Position numbers and translations under genes: made by a program
Source of the DNA: JAJEAD01 sp965221555
Lineage (GTDB): Bacteria > Pseudomonadota > Gammaproteobacteria > HK1
Assembly: GCA_965221555.1 (NCBI GenBank)
Contig: OZ244895.1
Span: forward strand, 2,232,001 to 2,296,000
Reading direction: 5' to 3'
Length of the DNA: 64,000 bases
Shown: positions 42,809 to 50,519 of the stretch, piece after piece
Layout: each line of letters starts with the position of its first letter
Position numbering within the stretch: the first letter of the stretch is position 1
The notes under the pieces: model-generated
The model's input: only the letters and a program-made list of their open reading frames with translations
What the model was told of the DNA's origin: nothing
Databases searched by the model: none

Positions 42809-44008
42809 GTGGTCGCGCCCGCGCGTGGAGAGCCGGTTTCGCCGGAGGCGCCGCTCCTCGTCGATGTGAGCCACACTTCTCGCTGCATCTCCCCGACCGG
42901 GGTGCAGCGGGTGTCCCGCGCCGTGTTCCTGGAGCTTGAGCGGCGGGGACTGGCGATTCCCGTCGCCTTCGATCGCTGGCGGGGCGGGTGGCGCGCGCTG
43001 GGCCCCGAGGAACGAAGTACTCTGGACTCCCCCCGGCACGGCGGCCCGCGTCACCGCATCGACCCCCGTGACGCCATCCGGGGCGTGGCATCGCGACTAC
43101 TGCCGGCGCTTGGCGATTCCCTGCGAATTCCGCCGGGGCGCTACGCGGGCCTGCTGGTGGTGGAGAAGCTCGAGAGCCGGCGCACCCCCGAGATCGCACG
43201 CCTTCGCCCCCGGATTGCCGGGCCGAGGGTGGCGGTGGTCCACGATCTGATACCGGTCAAGTTCCCGCAATTCGCCACCCGGCGCTCCCGGCGGGAATTC
43301 GACGCTTATCTCGACACCCTGCGCGGCTACGATGCGGTGGCCGCGGTCTCCGAGGCGTCCCGGAGTGACTTGATCGACTACTGGAGGGCGCAAGGAGTGG
43401 CGCGAGCGCCTCCGGTGACCGTGGTCACCCCCGCGACCGACCCGGTGCCGGGTAATCCCCGGCCCTGGCGCGCCGGCGACGGACCACCCGTCGTGCTCAT
43501 GGTGGCGACGCTAGAGCCCCGCAAGAACCAGCTCGCGGTGCTCGAGGCCTGCGAAACGCTCTGGCGGCGCGGCGCCCGATTCGCGCTGCGTCTCATCGGC
43601 CGGCGTCGCGGCGGGGACAAGGCCGCGTCGCGCATCGCCGAGCTGCGGGCGAAGGGCCGGCCGGTGGAGTGGTTGGGACACGTGAGTGACGAGGCTCTCG
43701 CAAACGCCTACGCCGAGTGCAGGTTCACGCTCTGCCCCTCGCTCTACGAAGGCTATGGGCTTCCCGTGGTCGAGAGTCTGCGCCGCCTGCGTCCCTGCAT
43801 CGTGAGCGCATGCGGCGCGCTCCCGGAGGTCTCCGCCGGGGGCGGCTGCCTCACGCTCTCGGAGCCGGGCTCGGTCCCACTGGCCGATGCCATGCTCCGG
43901 CTGTTCGAGGACGAGGACTGTTACCAGCGCCTGGTCTCGGAGTGCGGACGCCGGCGGTACCGGGACTGGAGCGACTACGTCGACGATCTAACCCGGATGT
44001 TCCACTGA
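42809..44008 (+). CDS. Glycosyltransferase family 4 (GT-B fold)
   Basis: 399 aa. Adds a sugar to a polysaccharide or lipid carrier. DVSHTSRCISPTGVQRVSRA near 17-36 is typical of GT4 proteins in exopolysaccharide and capsule loci. The C-terminal GT domain has VATLEPRKNQLAVLEA near 235, the LGHVSDEALANAYAECRF block and PSLYEGYGLPVVESL with the E-x7-E pair. The GTG start with GAGGGGG upstream is the best available. It overlaps the 3' end of the heparinase-family gene by 21 bp tail to tail. Confidence 0.88.
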   Translation: MVAPARGEPVSPEAPLLVDVSHTSRCISPTGVQRVSRAVFLELERRGLAIPVAFDRWRGGWRALGPEERSTLDSPRHGGPRHRIDPRDAIRGVASRLLPALGDSLRIPPGRYAGLLVVEKLESRRTPEIARLRPRIAGPRVAVVHDLIPVKFPQFATRRSRREFDAYLDTLRGYDAVAAVSEASRSDLIDYWRAQGVARAPPVTVVTPATDPVPGNPRPWRAGDGPPVVLMVATLEPRKNQLAVLEACETLWRRGARFALRLIGRRRGGDKAASRIAELRAKGRPVEWLGHVSDEALANAYAECRFTLCPSLYEGYGLPVVESLRRLRPCIVSACGALPEVSAGGGCLTLSEPGSVPLADAMLRLFEDEDCYQRLVSECGRRRYRDWSDYVDDLTRMFH

Positions 44009-46045
44009 GTTACGGCCGCTTCGGGCGCTCTCGGTCTGCACGCACGGAGTCCGATCGTCGATGCCGGGGCCGAGCCCGGCGAGCGATGACCCGTCCAGTG
44101 CCGCGAGCAGCACGCGTTCGCTGTGTCCATTGGCGCGGTTGATCGCGATGCGCGCAACACCGGGGCGCACTTCCGCCAGCTCGATCCCGGGTATCTCCGC
44201 CGGAGCGCTTGGGCCGAGGGGGTGGAGCAGCCACCCGGCGAGGGTCGGGACGCGCACCTTCGCGTGGAATTCGAGCTGCGTGCAGGGGGCGATGACGTTG
44301 TAGCGGTCGCTGTACCAGCCGCGCCATTGCCGCCCTTGCACGCCGTGGAGTTCCCGGATCCGCCACGAGACGGCGCCAAGCGGAAGGAGGGCGAGATTGG
44401 GGGCGCCCGGGTCGCTGGTGTACGCGCCGCCGTCACGCACCTCGACGCGGCGCTCGGGATGAAAGAGCCAGTTCACCGTGACCTCGGAGGGTCCGCTCAC
44501 TTCCAGGCGGTCGAGCACGATCCAGCACTCTCCCCGCAGATAGATGACGGCCCGGGTCCACCGCGCCCCGCCTCGGCCGCGCGGCGTGTCGGCGGGGAAG
44601 TATGCCCGGTGGCAGAAGTAGTCGAGGCGCGGAGAGGCAAGCGTGCGGGCGCGCGATGGGGCGTGGGCCCGCCAGGGCGCTTCGATGCTGGCCCGGCCGT
44701 CGATGCGCACCACGTTGTGGCCACTTGCTCCCCTCATGTACTCGCGCGCGCGGCCGGGCCGGTAGGTGTAGCGTCCGGGATCCACCAGAAAGTGACGCCG
44801 TCCCACGGACAATTCCAGCGACAACTGGTCGGCGTGCTGGTGGGCGGTGCCGTGGGGGCCGATGTCGAAGCGCGCCCACTGGGCCTGCGAATGCCACCCG
44901 TCGCGCATCACCGCCTGTCCCGCCCAGGGGTAGAAACGGCTGGGCGGGTCGGGAGGCGCCGTGCCTTGCGCCCCGCCGCTCGCCACGTGCAGCCACTCGG
45001 GGTTGTCGTGACGCCGCGCGGCCTCGCGCAGATAGCGGGCATTGGGCTCGCGGTCGCCGTCGTTGTTGAGCGGCCCCGAGCCGTCGGGCAGGGTCAGCCC
45101 CGCGAAGTACTCCCACATGGCCCGAACCCTCTCTTCGACTCGCGCGTGCTCCTCGCGCCTTGCGTATCGGGAGAGCACCGCAAGCAACCGTTCGGCCTCC
45201 ATCGCGACCACGCGGTGGTAGTGGTTGGAGAGCTCGACATGGGCGCCATCGGGGTAGGTCTGATGGAACAGCGCCCGCACCGCTCGGCCCAGGGCGTAGT
45301 CTCTCCACTCCCGGGCCGCGCGCAGCTCCGGCCAGGCGGCGCCGAGCACCGCGAGGGCGACCACCTCCGTGAACAGGTGGTTGCCGAATCGGGCGTGCCG
45401 CCGCCGAAGGATTCGGCCGTGGTCGAGGACGCTGAGCAGCATGCGAAGACGTGGCGCCGGATCGAGCGCGGGCATCGATTCGTGCGCGAAGAAGACTTCC
45501 AGCCACGGCAGAGTCGCGCGGCGTGCCGCCTCCAGGCTTCTCCACGCCGGGTTCGGAGTCCGGCCATGCGGCGGCGGCACGTGGTCGAGCCAGTCGACGA
45601 GCAGGTCGTTGATGCCACGGCGGTAACGCTCTTCGCCGGTGTCGCGCCAGGCGCGGAGCAGGGACCGGAAGAAGTCGTGTCGGTTCAGAAAACGCGACCA
45701 TTCGGGGTCCCCCTGAGGTCCGCGGTGGCGCCAGTCCAAGCCCCCGTCCGCACGCCTTGGCGGTCGGGCTTGCGCATCCTGGAGCTCGAAACTCCCCGCG
45801 AGCGCCGCGTCCGCCCATCGGCGGTGTTCCTCGGCGCTCGCCGCCGGCTCCCAGAGCAGGCGCGGATCGAGGCGGCGTGCCTCGAAGTGGTGGAGCAGGG
45901 CTTCGAGCGCGGGCGCGGCTTGTCCGGTCCGCCAGGCCTTCGCCACCTCGCCGAGTTCGGGGAGCTCGAGGTCGAGCGCGTTCAGGAGTCTCGCGCATTG
46001 CGCGGACCCGAGAGCGGCCCTTGTCGAGTCAGAATAAAGATTCAT
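43988..46045 (-). CDS. Heparinase II/III-family polysaccharide lyase
   Basis: 685 aa. Alpha/alpha-toroid domain (about 70-330, with PDGAHVELSNHYHRVV near 267) and beta-sandwich domain (about 380 on, starting PWAGQAVMRDGWHSQAQWARF, then GPHGTAHQHADQLSLEL with the His likely to bind or catalyse). It has an unusual start with no signal peptide, so it is predicted cytoplasmic or unconventionally exported. It cleaves a uronic-acid-containing polysaccharide; which one is unknown. The ATG at 46045 lies in a strongly AT-rich patch that may be its promoter. Confidence 0.85.
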   Translation of the reverse strand: MNLYSDSTRAALGSAQCARLLNALDLELPELGEVAKAWRTGQAAPALEALLHHFEARRLDPRLLWEPAASAEEHRRWADAALAGSFELQDAQARPPRRADGGLDWRHRGPQGDPEWSRFLNRHDFFRSLLRAWRDTGEERYRRGINDLLVDWLDHVPPPHGRTPNPAWRSLEAARRATLPWLEVFFAHESMPALDPAPRLRMLLSVLDHGRILRRRHARFGNHLFTEVVALAVLGAAWPELRAAREWRDYALGRAVRALFHQTYPDGAHVELSNHYHRVVAMEAERLLAVLSRYARREEHARVEERVRAMWEYFAGLTLPDGSGPLNNDGDREPNARYLREAARRHDNPEWLHVASGGAQGTAPPDPPSRFYPWAGQAVMRDGWHSQAQWARFDIGPHGTAHQHADQLSLELSVGRRHFLVDPGRYTYRPGRAREYMRGASGHNVVRIDGRASIEAPWRAHAPSRARTLASPRLDYFCHRAYFPADTPRGRGGARWTRAVIYLRGECWIVLDRLEVSGPSEVTVNWLFHPERRVEVRDGGAYTSDPGAPNLALLPLGAVSWRIRELHGVQGRQWRGWYSDRYNVIAPCTQLEFHAKVRVPTLAGWLLHPLGPSAPAEIPGIELAEVRPGVARIAINRANGHSERVLLAALDGSSLAGLGPGIDDRTPCVQTESARSGRNSVEHPG

Positions 46046-46369
46046 GAATTTATAGTATTAGAGAGTATTCATGAGAATTCATATCAGGAAAATGAAGAGA
46101 GTCAGCCCCGGTGTCGCGACTTCGCTGACCGCGCATGGTGGACCATGCGTCCACCACCAGCCCCCGGGTGCGACCGCTCTGTTTGGCCGGATTGTGGCCG
46201 CGGAAGGGTATTGACGGCACGGACCGCATTGCGCGCGATCACCGGGTGGGTAGAGCCGTACAGGTACGCCCGTCCGACTCCGTTTCGTGAGACGGTGGAG
46301 CATTGCGGCCAGGCCCGGGAGGGATGCGGCCGCACGCGGGAATCTCTTCCGGATGCTCAGGTTCCCTGA
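46046..46369 (-). promoter_or_regulatory. AT-rich promoter-like patch and featureless gap upstream of the heparinase-family gene
   Basis: The first 50 bp (46046-46095) are far more AT-rich than the rest of the window. On the minus strand ATGAAT occurs at TATGAATTCTCATGAATACT and again over the ATG, with TAATACTATAAATTC directly before the start. A -10-like TACTAT so close to ATG suggests a very short or absent leader. The remaining 270 bp contain no clear gene; a reading with HPVIARNAVRAVNTLP could be a worn gene remnant but has no identified family. Confidence 0.4.
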
Positions 46370-46544
46370 CCCGCAAATTTCACCGATTTCTCAACTCGCG
46401 GACGCCAATATGCTAGTGGGCTGTACTCCGTCGCGCCGCAACGACTTCGTGTCGGCTACGACTTCAGCGTCTTTCGGTCCGTGCACCCCGCTATCACGGC
46501 ATCTTGGCGCCCGAAGCGGCCGAAAATCGGTGAAACTTGCGGGC
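46370..46544 (+). repeat. Full-length dispersed MITE-like repeat, copy B
   Basis: 175 bp with inverted ends CCCGCAAATTTCACCGATTT (46370-46389) and AAATCGGTGAAACTTGCGGG (46524-46543). The interior shares GGACGCCAATATGCT, GTCGGCTACGACTTC, GCGTCTTTCGGTCCGTGC and CTATCACGGCATCTTGGCGC with copy A. The last base is part of the TAG stop of the small gene at 46544-46771. It is the rightmost copy found. Confidence 0.85.
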
Positions 46545-46771
46545 TAAGGAATAAGGAGGGCGAGGCCGGGAGCGGCGGTCCAAAGGATGCCGGCGATGAC
46601 CAGCGTGACGAAGGGACGAAGGAGGCGGCTGCGCAGAAAGTAGCCGAGGTGGGCGATGTCGAAGTCGCCCAGCGTTTCCGCGACGTTGCAGATCGCCTGC
46701 ACCAGCGCGAAGGCGGCAAATCCCACCGCCACCGAGCGCAAGGCGACGAGGGCCAGCAATTCGGCGCTCAT
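46544..46771 (-). CDS. Small membrane protein (75 aa), 3' end defined by the repeat
   Basis: Two or three hydrophobic segments: LLALVALRSVAVGFAAFALV near 5-24 and PFVTLVIAGILWTAAPGLAL near 52-71. No family recognised. ATG at 46771 (MSAELL) is chosen, with a TTG three codons earlier also possible. It follows the DUF6494 gene by 52 bp. Its stop TAG uses the edge base of the repeat, so the reading frame may have been shortened by the insertion. Confidence 0.6.
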   Translation of the reverse strand: MSAELLALVALRSVAVGFAAFALVQAICNVAETLGDFDIAHLGYFLRSRLLRPFVTLVIAGILWTAAPGLALLIP

Positions 46772-46823
46772 CACGGGCAATCCGGGGGCGGGTGGTCCGG
46801 GGACTCGCGGGTCCGTATCAACC

Positions 46824-47030
46824 CTACTCCAGGGCGATGCGATCCTCGATGTCGAGGCTCACCCCGAGGGCGGGAATGGAGAGGTGGACTGTAACGTCGA
46901 GCCTCTCGCGGCCCTCGAGCGCGCCGCTCTCGATGCCCGCGCGCACCGCTCGCTCGATCTCGCGCTGGGAAGTGATCCCCACTTTCTTGAGGAACTTGCG
47001 AACCTGCAGGTTGAAGGTGTCTTCGTTCAT
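46824..47030 (-). CDS. DUF6494 family small protein
   Basis: 68 aa. MNEDTFNLQVRKFLKKVGIT and SQREIERAVRAGIESG, LDVTVHLSIPALGVSLDIED match the DUF6494 family, found as a small conserved soluble protein of unknown function in proteobacteria. ATG at 47030 is 13 bp after the TPR gene's stop. Longer in-frame readings to 47387 lie within that gene and are rejected. Confidence 0.8.
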   Translation of the reverse strand: MNEDTFNLQVRKFLKKVGITSQREIERAVRAGIESGALEGRERLDVTVHLSIPALGVSLDIEDRIALE

Positions 47031-47043
47031 GGGAGGGCATGCT

Positions 47044-48360
47044 CTAGTGGAATTCGTGCCGGCGTTGTCGGGTCCACCGCCCTCCCGGGCGCAGCGAATC
47101 GCGTTCGGCGAGCAGGCTCTGCGCGAGGTCAAGCCGTCCGTCGCGGATCGTGGCGTCGATGAGGATCTGGTGGAAGACGTCCTGCTGGGCGTGACTGCCT
47201 CCCAGCGGCGCGAGCGACTGCCGCAGAGGATGGAGCAGGTCGGCGCACTTCCCGTACTCGCCCTTCGCGTGCGCGAGCAGGGCCCGGGCGACGGGAAGGC
47301 CGAGCGAGGCGGTGACCTGCGCGGCGTCGGGGGCCTCCTCTGTCGAGAAAGCCTCGAGGGATTCGAGATAGCGCATCGCGGCCTCACTTCGTCCGGCCGC
47401 GGTCAGGGACATCATGAAGTGCAGGTCGGTGAAGGGAAGCACGTGATCGCCGGTGCGCGCCTCGGCGAGCTCGGCAAGCTCCTCGAAGCGCCCGCCGACA
47501 TCCGCTCCGAGCAGGACGAGGCGCATGAGCAGGGAGGCCGCGTTCTGCACGTCGAGGTAGAAGCCCGCGTCGTCGATGCGCACTTCGTGCTCGTAGATCT
47601 CCAGCACCCGCTCATCGTCTCCCTGTTCCAGGGCAAACAGCGCGGCGTGCCACCAGACGTGATCCTTGAAGGGGTTGCGGTCCGCCCACGTACCGAAGGG
47701 GCGATCCAGCCACTCGCGCCCCTCGTCGTGGCGGCCCTGCATCTCCATGACGTGCGCCACCGCGTGCAGTGCCCAGAGGTCGTCCGGATTCAGAGCGTGG
47801 GAACGGCGCCCGAACTCCTCGGCCCGGGAGTAGTCTCCGCACTCCTCGAGACCGAAGGCGAACATGCCGAGCACCGCACCATATCCGGGTGTGCTTTCCG
47901 CGATTCGCCCGAGCACCGCCGCCGGGGCGTCTCGCAGTGCCTCGCGGCGTCCCAGCCAGAAGCTCATCCCGTGGTGGAGGCGAAGCGCAAGCAGGTCCTG
48001 CGGGGTTGCGACCAGAATGCTCTCCCAGGTCCGGCAGGCCTCCCCGATTCGTCCCTCCCGCCAGTACTCAAGGGCAAGGATGTGCGCGCGCTCGCGCGGG
48101 TTCGCGTCCCTTGCCAGCTCTTGCAGCCGATCCCGCAGCGAATCGATCTTGGGATAGATCTGCCGGGAACCGAACTGCATGAGGAGGCAGGCCCGGAAGC
48201 ACAGGCCCATCACGAAGTCGGGGTCGGCGGCGAGCGCCCCCTTGAGGTGATCCGCAGTGTCGAGCCGGAACTCGAAGAAGGACGCCAGCGCGTCGTCGTA
48301 GGCCGAGACCGCGCGCGCGTCCCGTGCGGTGCATGCGAGCCCCTGGGCGTCGTGGAACAT
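47044..48360 (-). CDS. TTC38-like tetratricopeptide-repeat protein
   Basis: 438 aa, all-helical, with TPR-like repeats around SAYDDALASFFEFRLDTADHL, DDLWALHAVAHVMEMQGRHDEG and DDERVLEIYEHEV. The segments HALNPDDLWALHAVAHVMEM and NPFKDHVWWHAALF are those of the TTC38 family, which is known in animals and many bacteria; its reaction is unknown. Cytoplasmic. It lies 15 bp after the acyl-CoA dehydrogenase gene and is probably co-transcribed with it. Confidence 0.85.
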   Translation of the reverse strand: MFHDAQGLACTARDARAVSAYDDALASFFEFRLDTADHLKGALAADPDFVMGLCFRACLLMQFGSRQIYPKIDSLRDRLQELARDANPRERAHILALEYWREGRIGEACRTWESILVATPQDLLALRLHHGMSFWLGRREALRDAPAAVLGRIAESTPGYGAVLGMFAFGLEECGDYSRAEEFGRRSHALNPDDLWALHAVAHVMEMQGRHDEGREWLDRPFGTWADRNPFKDHVWWHAALFALEQGDDERVLEIYEHEVRIDDAGFYLDVQNAASLLMRLVLLGADVGGRFEELAELAEARTGDHVLPFTDLHFMMSLTAAGRSEAAMRYLESLEAFSTEEAPDAAQVTASLGLPVARALLAHAKGEYGKCADLLHPLRQSLAPLGGSHAQQDVFHQILIDATIRDGRLDLAQSLLAERDSLRPGGRWTRQRRHEFH

Positions 48361-48375
48361 GCGCGCGCGGGCGCC

Positions 48376-49590
48376 TCAGGCGGCGTCGGCGCGCCGCTCG
48401 CGCGCCGGTGGCAGATGGGCGCCCCGGGTCTGGGGCAGCTTGCGCTCGAGAATCGCGCTCGCCACCACCGTGCGCAGGATCTGCGCGGTGCCACCGCCGA
48501 TGGTGAACATGCGGGCATCGCGCATCATCCGTTCGAGCGGGAGGTCGCGGCCGTAGCCTTCCGCGCCGAACATCTGGAGGGCGTCGCTCGTCACCTTCTG
48601 AGCTACTTCGGAGGCGAAGATCTTCGCTTGCGCGGCGGCCAGCCGGTCCGGGAAGCCCTCACCGGCGCTCGTCGCCGCGTCGTGGATCAGGAGGCGGGCG
48701 GCGCGAAGCGAAGTGGACATGTCGGCGAGCATCCACTGAAGGCCCTGGAACTCGTAGATGGGGCGCCCGAACTGTTCGCGCGTCCTGACCCGATCGAGCG
48801 CGAGCTCGTACGCGCCCTGGGCGAGCCCGAGGGCCACGGTGGCGGCGCCGACCCGCTGGCTGTTGTACGCCTCCATGAGGCGGGCGAATCCTCGCCGCAG
48901 TCCCTCGGGGGGCAACAAGAGCATTTCGGCCGGCACCTCAAGGTCTTCGAGCAGGATCTCGGTTTCGGGAATGCCACGCAGTCCCATCGCGTAGGAGCGC
49001 CGTCCCACCACGAGCCCCTTGCTCACGCCCCGGACCGCGAGGAAGGCCCCGATGCCCTGTTCCCGTCCGCGCTCATCGAAGGTCCGCGCGAAGATCACGT
49101 GCAGCTTCGACACCCCGCCGCCGGTGATCCAGTGCTTCTGGCCGTTCAGGGTATAGGTGTCGCCCTTGCGGTCGGCGCGGGTGCGCATCTCGTTGGCGGC
49201 GCTGCCCGCCTCGGGCTCGGTGATGCAGATGGCGGGCTTGTCGCCCGCGAGCACCAGCCCCGCCGCGAGGCGCTTCTGCTCCTCGCTGCCGTAGTGCATG
49301 ACGGCCGAGATCCCGCCCATGTTGGCTTCGACCACGATGCGCGCGGTGACCCCGCACACCTTGGCCATCTCCTCCACCACCAGCACCGCGTCCAGAAAGG
49401 AGCGGCCCTGGCCGCCGTAGGCCTCGGGGATCGTCATTCCCATGAAGCCGGCGGCCCGCAGGTCTTCGACGTTGTCGAAGGGATACTGCTCGGAGCCGTC
49501 CACGCGGGCGGCGCGGCCGGCGATGCGCGAGCGCGCGAGCTCCGCCGCGTGTGCTCGCAGTGCCTGCTGGTCCTGGCTCAGCTCGAACAT
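48376..49590 (-). CDS. Acyl-CoA dehydrogenase
   Basis: 404 aa FAD flavoprotein that introduces an alpha-beta double bond in an acyl-CoA. Conserved ICITEPEAGSAANEMRTRA near 122, ITGGGVSKLHV near 155, FGRPIYEFQGLQWMLADM near 273 and TIGGGTAQILR near 363. The usual Glu of the YEGT motif is Gly here, as in many relatives that use IGGGT; the base may be another Glu or the enzyme may have unusual substrates. The ATG is well placed. Substrate not known. Confidence 0.92.
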   Translation of the reverse strand: MFELSQDQQALRAHAAELARSRIAGRAARVDGSEQYPFDNVEDLRAAGFMGMTIPEAYGGQGRSFLDAVLVVEEMAKVCGVTARIVVEANMGGISAVMHYGSEEQKRLAAGLVLAGDKPAICITEPEAGSAANEMRTRADRKGDTYTLNGQKHWITGGGVSKLHVIFARTFDERGREQGIGAFLAVRGVSKGLVVGRRSYAMGLRGIPETEILLEDLEVPAEMLLLPPEGLRRGFARLMEAYNSQRVGAATVALGLAQGAYELALDRVRTREQFGRPIYEFQGLQWMLADMSTSLRAARLLIHDAATSAGEGFPDRLAAAQAKIFASEVAQKVTSDALQMFGAEGYGRDLPLERMMRDARMFTIGGGTAQILRTVVASAILERKLPQTRGAHLPPARERRADAA

Positions 49591-49723
49591 GGGCTCGAAG
49601 TCATCTGGAACGCTCTCTCGGTTTCGGGTTGCGACGCCGCGGGCCGTGATATCGCAGGGTCTCTCGTTGCGAAGACGGCCAGGCGCGGCGCGTCGGCGTC
49701 AACGCGAAGGAGGACCCGTGCGC

Positions 49724-50353
49724 TCAAAGCCGTGCGCTCGGGCGCGCGCTCACCGCCTCGTGCCAGCGGCGCGCGTGGACCGCCTCGTCGGGGAGGCTCT
49801 TCTTCACCCACCCCGCGAAGTCGACCGCGACCAGCGCGGTGATGTCGGCGATGGAGAAGCGATCGCCGGCGACGAAAAAGCTTTCCGCCAGGATGGCGTC
49901 GAGCTCCTCGAAGAACAGATCGATGCGCCGCAGGCCACGTTCGGCGAGCTGCGGAATCTGTTCGAAGTCCACCGCTCCGGTGAGCGCCCGGCCCCGGAAC
50001 CCTTTCGCGCGGTTGCGCAGCACTTCGCCCACCGCCATCAGGCCCTGGGTCTCCATGCGCCACTGCATCTGTGCGACGTGTCCCTTCTCCGCGGGCGTCT
50101 CTCCGAGCAGCGCGGGCCGGGGGCAAAGGGCCTCCAGATAGGCGCAGATCCCGGCGGTGTTGGTGATGCGGCTGCCGTCGTCCAGCTCCAGCACCGGTAC
50201 CGTGCGGTGCGGGTTGATCGCCGCGAAGGCGTCTGCGTGCTGTTCTCCGGCGCGCAGGTCGACCTGCACCACCGGAATCTCCAGACCCTTCTCGGCGATG
50301 AAGATGCGCGCCCGGCGGGGACTCGGAGCGGGAGCGCAGTCGTAGAACTTCAC
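49724..50353 (-). CDS. Glutathione S-transferase family protein
   Basis: 209 aa. The N-terminal thioredoxin-like domain has KFYDCAPAPSPRRARIFIAEK with a catalytic-region Ser near 10 and NPHRTVPVLELDDG, ITNTAGICAYLE. The C-terminal helical domain has FVAGDRFSIADITALVAVDF, the conserved N-capping motif. It conjugates or isomerises with glutathione; its substrate is not known. The GTG at 50353 is the natural start; longer readings run into unrelated sequence. Between acyl-CoA dehydrogenase and HpaB-like genes, in the same direction. Confidence 0.87.
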   Translation of the reverse strand: MKFYDCAPAPSPRRARIFIAEKGLEIPVVQVDLRAGEQHADAFAAINPHRTVPVLELDDGSRITNTAGICAYLEALCPRPALLGETPAEKGHVAQMQWRMETQGLMAVGEVLRNRAKGFRGRALTGAVDFEQIPQLAERGLRRIDLFFEELDAILAESFFVAGDRFSIADITALVAVDFAGWVKKSLPDEAVHARRWHEAVSARPSARL

Positions 50354-50519
50354 GGCCGGGCCTCGCCGGGTGCGGGCGCCTCCCGCCGGGTGCGGGAGCG
50401 ATTCGGCCCGGTTCGGGAAAGCGCAGGGCCCGGATCGGGCCCGGGAGCCCCCGCAAGCGCGAGCCGTATCCGCCCACGGCCGACGCGGGTGGCGGGAAGC
50501 GCGCACAGGGTGGCCATGG

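Noticed and set aside
46079..46335. Short frames with HPVIARNAVRAVNTLP between the lyase gene and copy B
   Set aside because: Could be a gene remnant, but no family is recognised and the stretch is short.
46792..49842. 1,000-codon open frame on the plus strand
   Set aside because: Antisense to the TTC38-like and acyl-CoA dehydrogenase genes; low-complexity His/Glu/Arg/Val composition, no domain.
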